24,106 nt of DNA from Acanthaster planci (taxonomy: Eukaryota; Echinodermata; Asteroidea; Valvatida; Acanthasteridae), in NCBI RefSeq assembly GCF_001949145.1, contig NW_019091628.1:308292-332397 (forward strand), read 5' to 3'. The position numbers and the translations under genes are program-made. The first letter of the stretch is position 1; every line of letters starts with the position of its first letter. Positions 10,201-19,800 of this stretch are shown in pieces. The notes beneath the pieces were generated by a model. That model was not told the origin of the DNA. It ran no database searches and saw only the letters and a list, made by a program, of their open reading frames with translations.

Positions 10201-12508
10201 GTACATGTACGTGCATGTGTACAGTTGTTGGCTAGGACAAAATGACTTGTGCTCTTTTGTCTTGGTCCTCACCCCCTCCAGCTGGTTTACTGCACACTTA
10301 TTCCCAAGGAGCAGTGACGCACAGTTGTTCAACCCCTTGGACAGGTCAAACTCTGACCTGAGAGCCCTCTGGAGGGCTGTTTATCGCTATGCACAACATG
10401 ACACTGCTGTGTATCCTTGTGCTGGTTACCAACCGACCCAAAGAGTGACTCCTGTATTGAAAATCTCAGAGTGGATTCAGTGCCAGCTTTTTACCAGGAA
10501 TTAAGACTCTTGGCTCAGGTCGTGCCTACATTGATTCTTTTGCTAGGGGAGTGCCAGTGTTGATCGACGGAGCGCACACCCTGGGTGCTCTACCCCTGGC
10601 ACTGGACGCCCTGGGGGCCGACTTCTACACCTCCAATGCCCACAAGTGGTTCTGCAACCCCAAGGGGTGTGGCTTCCTGCACGTCGGGAGGGAGTGGAGG
10701 GATGCTGTCAGGCCCCTCGTGGTGTCCCACGGGTGGGGAAGCGGGTTCAGCTCTGAGTTCATGTGGTCAGGTGAGGGGGACCTCTTAAATGAAACATTGA
10801 ATACCTGTATCTGACCCGTGCATTCACCCTTGAGGGCGGTATTTATGTGCACGGATTTTGTTATTTTATAGAAATCATGAAATGGCTGGTTTGTGCAGTG
10901 GTTACCTCCTGAGTGGGTGGGGCACGGTGTACACACAGTTGATCAGAAAGAGATTTTTTTTTTCCAGAGAGGATGACATTGATGAATTCAATAAACTCTC
11001 CTGTTTGCATCTTACTGAAAAATGTCCCTCATGAGTTCTGTCAGAGCCTATCCCAGATGTCTTGGTTGAGAACAACTTTTTTCAATGAAAAAAAACTTGT
11101 GACACCTGTATTAACCACTCTCAATGTGGTTAACCCGTAGCAATCAACATCCATGCATTGACGCATTAACCACTTGACCACATGTCACTCTCTCTTAATA
11201 CCTGGAAACACACCTGCAAAAAGTGGGCAAGGCTGGTCGCTCACCAACAGGACGTCGTTGGCTTGTATACCTTCGTCATGTTGCCAGTGTACATTTTTTT
11301 TTTCAAAACAGTCCCAACCTTTGCTCCTCTGTGCGGAAATGAACTTATGCAGGTAAGAAGCAATGCTTAATGCAGTTCTTTCGCAATGATTTTTGCGATT
11401 TTTATTCAACCCAAATCATAATCTAAGTTCTCTCCCAGGCCTTCGCGATTACAGCCCCTTCCTGGCTCTGCACACCGTCCTCGATTTCTGGGAAGCCGTC
11501 GGTGTGGATAAAATCCGTCAGTACAATCATCAGTTACTTTGCAGTGCAGGTCAGTAACCCTTGTCTCATAGATCGTGTTAGGGAGGGCTGTTGTTCAAGG
11601 GTGTAGGAAGATTAATGACATGCTTTGAACGATTTTTTCCGGCTTGCCTGTTGCCTAAAACTTCATGCCCTTAAAGTGATAACTTGCAATTCTTTCCTTA
11701 GAAAAAAACTGTGTTCTTGTACTCCTAGACTTTTTTGTAATAATTTGTATATGATTTTACCTGAGTGAAAGTTGAATTGTACAGAGTCATTTTCGTGGAA
11801 TTTTTTAAAGAAATATCTTTAATTCATTTTCGTTGGCCTATGTTTTCCATGTCATCAGTCAAATTAAGTTTACGCCGAGCCATTTCTTTTTCAGCCCAGT
11901 TGTTGATGGAAGAGTGGAATACAGGACTATTGGCACCGTTGGAAATGTGTGGTGAGTATAATTCAGCTAAATGGCTTCAAGTGTAAGAGAAACTACAGTT
12001 CTGTCTGTATATTAACAGCATTGGCCGGTTAGCCTCTTTACAAGCCGTTTGATTTATCTCTTTCCTCATCAGGGTCCATGGCTCTCGTGCAGCTCCCACC
12101 TCACATCGCTGAAAGCAAGACTAAGAATTACAATGCAGCTGAACTGATTCAAAACAAGCTGTACCATGAGTTTAACATCGAGGTAATTTGAAAAAAGTCG
12201 TGATCATACTTATTTCTCTTTCGAAGAAGAAGGGAATTTTCGCAACCAGTGCATTTCATGAATTTTTTTATATCTTAAAGTCTATTTTTGGATTGTGCAT
12301 TCTCCGGCTACTCTTGAGATACATTACTTGCTCCTGAATTGTAACTTTTATGCCACATTAACAGTGCAAGGTTTTTCCGCCATTTTTCACGCAGGTACCA
12401 ATTAAAGCGGTAGATGGTAAACTGTACGTCCGTATCTCTACTCACATATACAATGAGCTAGCAGAGTACCAGCAACTTGCGACGGCCATTAAAAGTATTC
12501 AGACATGA
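7226..12508 (+). CDS. PLP-dependent aminotransferase class V protein, isopenicillin N epimerase-like
   Basis: Seen: exons 7226-7232, 7606-7670, 8029-8148, 8462-8630, 8851-8967, 9271-9365, 9709-9737, 9943-10035, 10547-10770, 11439-11549, 11895-11951, 12073-12182 and 12395-12508 join in frame to 1311 bp, 436 residues and a TGA. Motifs in order: FLNHGAFG (69-76), the glycine-rich N-terminal signature of this family; NVTTAIN in exon 5; FDHVPSNTA (209-217); LIDGAHTLG (237-245), whose Asp239 should hold the PLP pyridine nitrogen; SNAHKWF (261-267), whose Lys265 should form the Schiff base; and near the C terminus RISTHIYNELAEY, which is typical of the family. Known: relatives include bacterial isopenicillin N epimerase, cysteine desulfhydrase-like enzymes and the Egt2-type hercynylcysteine sulfoxide C-S lyase. 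The exact substrate cannot be read from sequence. No signal peptide is evident, so it is probably cytosolic. Uncertain points are the 7-nt first coding exon and the exon 2 acceptor (7606 or 7609, one codon difference). Confidence 0.9.
7233..7605 (+). other. Intron 1 of the PLP enzyme gene, with TACATGTA repeat
   Basis: Follows the proposed ATGTCAG start exon. It contains a 24-codon open stretch from an ATG at 7248 (MTAKIKKAQSK…) that cannot be spliced to exon 2 in the required phase using the visible donors, so I treat it as intronic or as an alternative leader. ACATGTACATGTA lies at 7514-7526. Confidence 0.5.
7671..8028 (+). other. Intron 2 of the PLP enzyme gene, with TAGGCC palindrome
   Basis: AT-rich, ending in a long pyrimidine tract and TTGAAG acceptor. 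The 16-bp palindrome TTAGGCCTAGGCCTAA is at 7702-7717. No coding signal apart from an open run next to exon 3 in the same frame. Confidence 0.65.
7702..7717. repeat. 16-bp perfect palindrome TTAGGCCTAGGCCTAA
   Basis: A perfect self-complementary sequence in intron 2, built from two overlapping AGGCCT units. It is related to copies at 6300-6317 and 18836-18843. Confidence 0.7.
8149..8461 (+). other. Intron 3 of the PLP enzyme gene
   Basis: Clean gtagga donor and cttggattccag acceptor. It includes an imperfect inverted pair around TTCATGA…TGTCATGAA near 8332-8362. Nothing else recognised. Confidence 0.65.
8968..9270 (+). other. Intron 5 of the PLP enzyme gene
   Basis: Starts gtatgt and ends in a T-rich tract with tggaaaacag. 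No gene or repeat recognised inside. Confidence 0.65.
9366..9708 (+). other. Intron 6 of the PLP enzyme gene
   Basis: Lies between the VSKEQ exon and the tiny 29-bp exon IVETVKKSL. The short exon 7 is accepted because both splice sites are good and the phase closes on each side. The intron itself holds nothing recognisable. Confidence 0.65.
10036..10546 (+). other. Intron 8 of the PLP enzyme gene, with TACATGTA repeat
   Basis: Separates ELIDICHG from the RGVPVLIDGAH catalytic exon. TACATGTA is at 10202-10209 in a run of TGTAC/GCATG words. A 101-codon plus-strand ORF here (10199-10504) resembles nothing and is not needed for the gene. Confidence 0.65.
10771..11438 (+). other. Intron 9 of the PLP enzyme gene
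   Basis: The longest intron of this gene (668 bp), from the FMWSG exon to LRDYSPFLAL. Several chance ORFs lie on both strands at 11174-11409. No conserved feature recognised. Confidence 0.65.
11550..11894 (+). other. Intron 10 of the PLP enzyme gene
   Basis: Between NHQLLCSA and QLLMEEWNTG. AT-rich, ending catttctttttcag. Nothing else seen. Confidence 0.65.
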
Positions 12509-12975
12509 CGCAAATAAATAACTCGGAGTGCCTTCCACAGAGAGCAAGCCCATTAGGGTCATGAATAGCCATAATTAATATACTGATTAGTTGATGAAAG
12601 GGAAGCAATGAAATAACAGGGTGGTTTTTTTTAACATTATAATTCTATTTATCAATCTTATGACTATGTAGCCTCAGGTTATAGCCTTGTATCTATGATG
12701 GATAAGGATAAATTATGAACTGATTCCAAAAAAAACAGTAGTGCTGTGAGAGTATTTATATGTATGGAGTAAGGTTTTAAGCAGTGGGCAGTGAATGTGC
12801 CTGAACCATCAAGAAGTCACAGTTGATTTTATCTCGATTAAAAAACCTCTCGTGGCATTGAACTTTGTTTTCTGTCACTAGGCATACAAATTATATTTGT
12901 GGCAGATTTACCGTCTGTTGCAATTCAGCCTTGCCATGTTCCCGGACGAAGCTTACAAAAAATATTGATAAGGAA

Positions 12976-12981
12976 AATAAA
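12976..12981 (+). terminator. Candidate polyadenylation signal AATAAA of the PLP enzyme gene
   Basis: Canonical hexamer 468 bp after the stop codon. Rivals are AATAAA at 12513-12518, only 4 nt past the stop, and ATTAAA at 12837-12842. Which one is used cannot be decided from sequence. Confidence 0.3.
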
Positions 12982-15162
12982 TACTGGCGCAAAGTAGATC
13001 TTGAAATTGTTCAGAACTGTTATCCTCCCTGTAGGAGACGCTCAAACATTGTGATCATAATCGGTGTAGTTTATTGCTGGAAAGAAAATGGACCGTCTGA
13101 TTTGGACGCTGTCATAACAGAGAAAAAGATTTTTATCAAATTGTGGTTAGAATGGAATGTAATAATTAAAGCTACCTCCAGTGACCCTTGCGGTTTGGGT
13201 GTCCTTGGCGTATACACTGTCCTGCTCACATTAGAACCTACGAAGCCGTATTAGGGACATGGTGAAAATTGTCTCCCTTTTCAGCTAAAGGCGCCTTTCC
13301 ATACGTACGTCGACACTTGCGCCAAGCGCTAGCGTAGCGTATCCGTCGAACCAAACGCAAAGCACAGGCGTGTTAGGTTAATAATCTCACATTATGAACA
13401 GTTAGCTATACATGTATCTGAATACGAGAACGTGGTTCTGAAGTACGTACGAGTTAACTCAAGAAGGAGAGAACTTTTTAAGCGTAATTTATTCAATATT
13501 TATGTATACTGAGCAGACACCGTGTTCGAGTTGATGTTATTTTGCTGTGTTTTTATTTCTGTAATACCTGCATATAATTACTGTGCGCCGGGATCACCAT
13601 CAATGACTGTAGGTTTGCTTGGGTTCGCCAAATTCAAGTCGACGACTCCTTTCTTTACTCCAGTGGGTGAAAAAGACGGCGCCCTTAAGTCTCATGGGCA
13701 ATGCTGCTGACTGTATAGCCGGGAATGGAAAAAAAGTAAACCCGTGCGATTATTGTATCGTTCTGGTAACAGAGACCGGTGTTGTCGTGAATCTCGTCTT
13801 ATTTACGAAATCTAAAGTACTCGGTACTCGGACTTTTTAACGGAAACCTTGCCTTCTCAGTTGTTGTCCATCGTAACAGATGAATGCACAGATATGCCAG
13901 GAGGAAAACTGCAGAGGTACATAAGGTCAATTGGGAATGGTCTCCTGCGGAGCCGACTCGAAAGTGTCAAAAGCAGAATACTTCCACGTATTACACACCC
14001 ACGTAGATTTAGCCTTGATCATAGTACCCACAGTGGCTTCACGCAACATGAAAATGGAAATGTGTGTCGATGTGATAGCTGGTCCAACTTGAGTTCGCAT
14101 CGATTCAGCAGGTTTGTCCCAGAGATAACGCGAAGCAGACGTCCGGGCTGACGGTGGCTGAATCTGCCCCTAGAGCCCCCTGGGCCCCACATATCCCCAT
14201 TGGATCACATCTCCATGGTTTTCTGCTTGCCTGTTGGAGACCGTCCTGTCCCGTTTATAGGTTTCAGTAAACAGAAAGACAGGATGATGACAGCCGACTT
14301 AGGCATTTATATGTATGTACAGGAATGGGTGTTATATTGGTTCATTTTAAACCGATCCAAAAGTCCAACACAAACTTGAACTGAAGAGTCGGGTACACAA
14401 ATTGGGGTGTTTTCCTTCCCAGATTTCAGCTCCGGACCCAGATCCAATCTGGTGGCGAGCTATACTCTTGTCCCCGGATTCCGTGATTCTCCAGGGGTTT
14501 TATTCCCATCTGTAAAATTGTAACTGCCTTCTTCTTGTCCTTCTTTACATTGAGGTTTCTTCAGGCTCACGAACTTCATGTACACTCATTGTAGTGCCTA
14601 TCATAAAGCGCTTTAAGGAATCTTTGGCTCCTTTACCAGAAGGGCTCAAATTCTGAATGCGAACGAAATTGAACAATGAACACTGATCCAGTTTGATGCT
14701 GGCACGGTCGAGTGAGTCATTATGGAGTAAGACCCTCGAGTCTTTGACGTTCCCAACCAACATTTATAGCAATGCCTTCGCTTAAATGTTTTATAAACAC
14801 TGAACACATTTTCACTTTTATTTCACTGTTATACACGTACATGTACCTCGACAAAGGAAGTAAAAATTATCATTTGGCGCTTTTGTTTAGGTGTGGTATT
14901 AATAACAGAACTAGAAACTCTAGAAATGTCATTTAAATGGCACAGTAGCGCTGGATTTTAAACGGTGTAACTGCTTGAAATATGCTTTCTGAAGGTTAAG
15001 AAAGTAACATTACCTGTGTTGTGAGCCATTTTCGTATACATGTAAGTGAATTAAAAATGGTGTGTATTAAGGTCAGTGCCCCAATTAAGCGAAAGTCTGG
15101 AATGGGACAGCAAAAGCGCCACGGACCACCTCTTCGTAAGTGGAGCTGTCGGAAGACAGAAG

Positions 15163-15206
15163 CCGGGTCTCGAACCCGGGTTCTAAAAGCCATACTACAG
15201 CCACGC
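15163..15206 (-). repeat. Probable tRNA-derived SINE fragment (T-arm / B-box)
   Basis: Read on the minus strand, 15179-15163 is CCGGG-TTCGAGA-CCCGG, a perfect tRNA T-arm: 5-bp stem, 7-nt loop, and RNA polymerase III B-box core GGTTCGA. About 20 nt upstream lies TGGCTGTAGTATGG, resembling an A-box / D-arm, but the spacing is too short for an intact tRNA and no acceptor stem pairs. A decayed tRNA-related SINE or tRNA pseudogene fits best. The outer limits are unknown. Confidence 0.35.
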
Positions 15207-16506
15207 CGAGTTCAAAATGTTAAGTTTGGCAAGCTGATATAGTGAAAGCACGGTATGTACATCGGGCATTGTAGAATAAAGATTTAATATATTTCTAGTA
15301 AAACAATAACGTCAACTGTATTCCAGGTTTCAGTTTTTGTCATTGTTTATTAAGTTTACACAACCTGAGACACGCGTACTTATTATGAAAGTTTACGCGA
15401 TGTCCCTGAGATAAAATTGAAAGCAGCCCATTATTTTATACAGATATATATCCTCACTTAGAGGCACCTTCTAAAATTAATATGAAATTTCTTCCATTCT
15501 TTTATCATTTCCCCTGTGATATACTCGCTTTTTAATCATTGTCTTCCCTGACCTAGCTTTTGCATTTGAAAACATGTTCCTATTCCGACTCCAACCCCGG
15601 CAACTTCGCTGTTCGAGGCAAAAATCGCAATGGTTTCCTTTGACTATGCGGGGTGCACCCTCGCAAAAAGGCCCTAAATAGTCATGATGTCCGCCGAGCT
15701 CATTAATAAAAGTTATACACTCAAAATCTTCTATATTAGAGAGTCCTGAGAGCCATGAAATTGAGGAATTGGAGAAATATGGCACTGAGCCCCTGGCCCG
15801 GACTCTGGGCTTCAAATTCTGAGTAATTTGGATGCAGTTGGGTCCGAAAATGGCACTATTTGGCCGTTTTGCAGAAGGATGGTTTTTCAAAACGGCTACT
15901 TTTCTGGGCAGGGACATTGTCTTCATATTAGGGGTGGTCTGCTTCTGGAGAAAATTTCTCAAAAATTCATTTGTCAACCCCCCGAAAATTGAAAGGAAAA
16001 TGAAAGGGGACATGTCGATCAGCGTATTTCTGTGCAGCCTGGACACCTGTGAGAGTTGTGAGTATTTTTCGAATTATTGCAAAGTGTGGGGATTTGTCAT
16101 TGCAGTCTATGGGAATTTATTTGTAGTGGTGCACCCTGCGGGATATCACACAAAAGCTTTATGTACATGTACATGTACTTGTCTTTGCATCGCTCATGTT
16201 CTGCAAAGTTCAAACCGTGAATGTTGACTACCCAAACAACAGTCGGCCTCGAGCACGTTCAACAGGCGGCATGAAGAAAGAACGCCGGACTCGGCCAACG
16301 GTTCTTTTAATCCCTACATCAATCAAACGAACGTTGTGCAGTTGGCAAAACACTGCTCGATTTACCAGGAAAAGCCACACGCGTGATATGACACGTACGA
16401 GATTTCCTGGCCTACTTCCAGAAGGCTTGATGTTAATTGGTGGTGGAGGTCAAAGGCTGTAGGTGATTGTTTTCCCTTACCCCCGTGCTTTTCCCGTGGT
16501 ATCAAC

Positions 16507-16533
16507 ACTGATCTCAGTTTAGTAGAGATCAGT
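16507..16533. repeat. Hairpin ACTGATCTC-N9-GAGATCAGT upstream of the transporter
   Basis: Perfect 9-bp arms (16507-16515 and 16525-16533) with a 9-nt loop, flanked by the direct word GGTATCAA on both sides. It lies 314 bp before the transporter start codon, so it may be in its promoter or 5' UTR. The role is unknown. Confidence 0.5.
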
Positions 16534-16846
16534 GGGTATCAATCACCGACAGCGGTGAGAAAAAAAAATTGTGCGACCTTGCATGCCATGCGGTCTGCTT
16601 ACCCGGTGGACCAGCATCACAGGCGTTAGGCAGGAAGGAAGACGCCTGGTATTGTTTATTCTGGATGAAAGTTTATGGCAAAGCAGGAACTTCGTTGACG
16701 TGTAAGTCGGGTGAGTTCAGTGGCAACTCGACTGTCAAACTGGGTGATGTGGTGCTGCGCACAACTAGTGCTAGATTGGAAACCGATCAATTCTTGAAAG
16801 GCAACAGCTCTGTTACTGTCTTGGACTACGTTGGGACACTATCAGT

Positions 16847-19800
16847 ATGAAGCTCGACGACATCATTCCTCTGCTTGGCAACTTCGGTCGCTACCAGTTC
16901 TTCATGGTCTGCTACATGGGCTCGGTCAGCATCGTCCTCTGCCTGACCATCCTCGGCAACGTCTTCTACGCCGCCGGCACCGGCCACTGGTGCTCGGTCC
17001 TGCCCGAGGAGAACTGCTCCGGCTGGACGGAGTTCCGGGACAACTGCACCGAGGTGAAGAGGTCCCTTTTCTCGCCTCTGGAGGGTAACGACAGCACTCG
17101 TCCCTACTCCAGCTGCAAGCAGTGGGAGTTGCCGGATGGGTACGTGTTTGACCCGGACGTGCCGCTCGATGACGCCGACAATGAAACTCTCGAGGAAGTG
17201 CCCTGCGAAGATGGATGGGAGTACGATAGATCACAGTACAGGTCAACGACCGTTACGGACGTAAGTCATGTCTTCGCAGGAAGTGCCTTTTCCCATGCTG
17301 AATCTCGTCTGATGTTTGTTGAATTGCTTTCGAAATGTCCTTCGAAGAAGAAACTACACCTTTCTTTAAGATGATTGTGCAGATATTCCTGGTCACAATG
17401 TGTAGATTTTTTTAACCGAAAAATGGTTTCAGATGCCAGTAGGTTTTCCTCAGAAAAGTGACTCATTCCGACAGAGTATCCATCCGTCACTCATCTTTTC
17501 CTACCTCCAAATCTTAAAACCATAGGGTTTGTTGTTCTGCCTGTCTTACATTAAAAAAAGGCTGACAGAATGGAAAGGTACGCCGTCATACTGAACAGAA
17601 AAAACCCTGTCTCGTTGGGAAATATGAAACAATCTAGTTAGAATGACAAGTTTAATTTGTTTCCAGTTCAGGTATCAAGTAAATGTTGTCAACATGACAC
17701 GTTCTTGTCATAATCTGCGTGCTGGATTTGTGAAATAAGACAGTGGTTGATTAAAAAACCACGATAAAACAAAACAAATTGATGTAATTGTCAAGAACCA
17801 GCACGATGAATTAAGCTCGCCCCAAATGGCCCCACTCTGCACTACGGGCTCAAATATATTGAGTTTGTGTTTTCCCACAATTTTTTTTCCATCGTAGTTC
17901 AACTTGGTGTGTGATGATATAAATTTGCCCGGCCTGGCGCAGTCCATCTATTTTGCGGGATTTCTGGTAGGATCCCTCGTGATGGGCACAGTGTCGGACT
18001 GGTAAGTCGACTAATTTGTTCCTTATTTCTGAAAACTCTTAAAGAGGCCGAACAAAGATCAGAAATGTGAAAGGATACGCGCTGCGATTTCCCAGACCAA
18101 ACACACTTTTTTAGAATAGAAATCGGAATTTTCCTGTTTACTTTTTTTTCTCCTACAACAGCTACTCTGATTTCATCAGACACCTTTCCATATTTCCTTA
18201 TTCTGGTTATTTTGGCCCATTTCACAGCTGGGGGGTCCACCCCTTCCTCAGAACTCGGCTATGCCGGTCTCGATTGTTTTTAAACTTGGCATGCATGTAA
18301 AGATAATCCTTATAATTACAAATTTGAAGTTAGAATGCAATCAGATATACTGTTTTGTTGCTACGGTCATTCGAAGTTCGAGGCCACGCGCGTGCCGGCC
18401 CGCGCGCATTGAACGCCGCAGTGGAAAGGGTGTACGTCTTTAGCTGACCTGTCTTGGAAAATTGGCGCCAGAACGGTATGTTCGATTTTCAAAAAAATGG
18501 TGTAAAATAGTCTTAAAGAGTTACTCTAAACTCTTGAAAGCTAAGCTCCTGCAAAAGGCACTATAGTGATACCCCCCCCCAAAAAAAAGCTGAGTGGGCT
18601 CTTCCGTATTAAGTTGTTCCTATTTTACCATTTTTTTCTGTTTGGTACTGATCAATTTCAGGTGTGGTCGAAAGAGATCTCTACTTCTTGGGCTCCTGTT
18701 CTGGTTCGTTGGTTTCATCGTCACGTCGTTTTCAGTCAACATCTACATGTACACAGCATTTCGGTTCCTGGCAGGCTTCGGGGGTATAGGAGCATACATC
18801 TCCACTTATGTATTGCGTAAGACGTCCGCTAAACGTAGGCCTACTAATCCCGACCGATAATCCGCTCGCACCAACGCTTTGCATCTACGATTTAAGCCAA
18901 ACGAATTTGATTGTGACTTTGAATGTGTGACTTCCAGAATACTATACCGACACTGAACGTGCTATCAGACGGTTTATAAAGCCCCACCGTAGATTTTGAC
19001 CAGTCTGGGCCAAGAATGCGCAACAAAGATGCCCGACGAAATGGTCGGACAACACTCTCCATGATTATGAGTCCGACTTTAAGGGCGGTTCATACCTGGC
19101 GCTCAAGCAAACAGGAACGCGAAATGGTGACGTTGAATCACACATTCGTGCTTCGAATTCGCGAAAAAAGTTGAATGCATTTCACCTCTAGCGAACTGCG
19201 TTGCACTGTGACATCAAATTCGCTTCTGTGTTCTCCTGGAGTATGAACCGACTTTGTACGTGAGCCCCTGGAACATGCAGCGTGCAGGGGCAAGCACGTG
19301 TATTGTTGGACACGTGCGCGTGGGAGGGGGCTTGATAGGTTAATATTCCATCGCATCTAACTTATACAATGGCTGTCATTTCCACTTTGGATGCTATCTT
19401 TGCTGTCCGTAAGCCATGCCGGAATTCATGTTGTGCTGATCTCTCCATCACAGTTCTTGAAGTCGTTGGGCAGGCCTGGCGTAACGCCGTCACCATGATA
19501 GCCGGGATTTTCTTTGCAGTGGGCTACTTCATTCTCGCGACCGCAGCCATGTTCGTGAGGGACTGGCGGACTCTGTCCCTGGTTCTTTCAGTGCCGTCGG
19601 TTGTTTTGCTCTTTCCTGTAATGTGAGTACCGTGGGTCTGCTTAAATTCAACAATTAACAACAAATTTGCATAATTTAAGGAATTGCCAGATCGGATTAT
19701 GTAAGGTAGTTCTCCAGTTTGCCGTGCATTCTCGTGCTGCTGTTTGTGAATGACTCTCCCTATTGAGGACTTTTATTGGTTGGCATCTCTGGCAGATTTG

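Larger units (their letters stand above)
12509..16846. other. Intergenic region between the PLP enzyme and transporter genes
   Basis: This is 4.3 kb with no recognised gene. The first part (12509 to roughly 13000) is probably the 3' UTR of the PLP enzyme; AATAAA occurs at 12513-12518 and 12976-12981, and ATTAAA at 12837-12842. Other contents: a 12-bp palindrome AAAGGCGCCTTTA-like core at 13287-13298 in CpG-rich DNA, TACATGTA at 13409, 14838, 15037 and 16164, a tRNA T-arm-like sequence at 15163-15179, an unassigned 189-codon minus ORF at 15477-16046, and a hairpin at 16507-16533. The last few hundred bases should contain the promoter or 5' UTR of the transporter. Confidence 0.6.

Noticed and set aside
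12865-13254. 129-codon plus-strand ORF after the PLP enzyme.
   Set aside because: No family resemblance, and it overlaps a likely 3' UTR with a candidate AATAAA. Best read as chance.
13287-13298. 12-bp palindrome AAAGGCGCCTTT in a CpG-rich patch, possibly a repeat end.
   Set aside because: No matching second end or target-site duplication found nearby; too little to call an element.
13849-14151. 100-codon plus-strand ORF in the intergenic region.
   Set aside because: No recognised motif, no splice context, composition like its surroundings.
15652-16137. GGTGCACCCT present at both about 15652 and 16129, bracketing most of the 189-codon ORF, and GGTGCAC again at the window end.
   Set aside because: The shared word is short and palindromic, and the flanks do not align. 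Not enough for a repeat call.
16569-16850. 93-codon ORF ending just at the transporter start.
   Set aside because: It is in a different frame from the transporter, resembles no protein I know, and probably lies in the promoter or 5' UTR.
16926-17246. 106-codon Arg-rich minus-strand ORF.
   Set aside because: Shadow of the GC-rich first exon of the transporter on the opposite strand.
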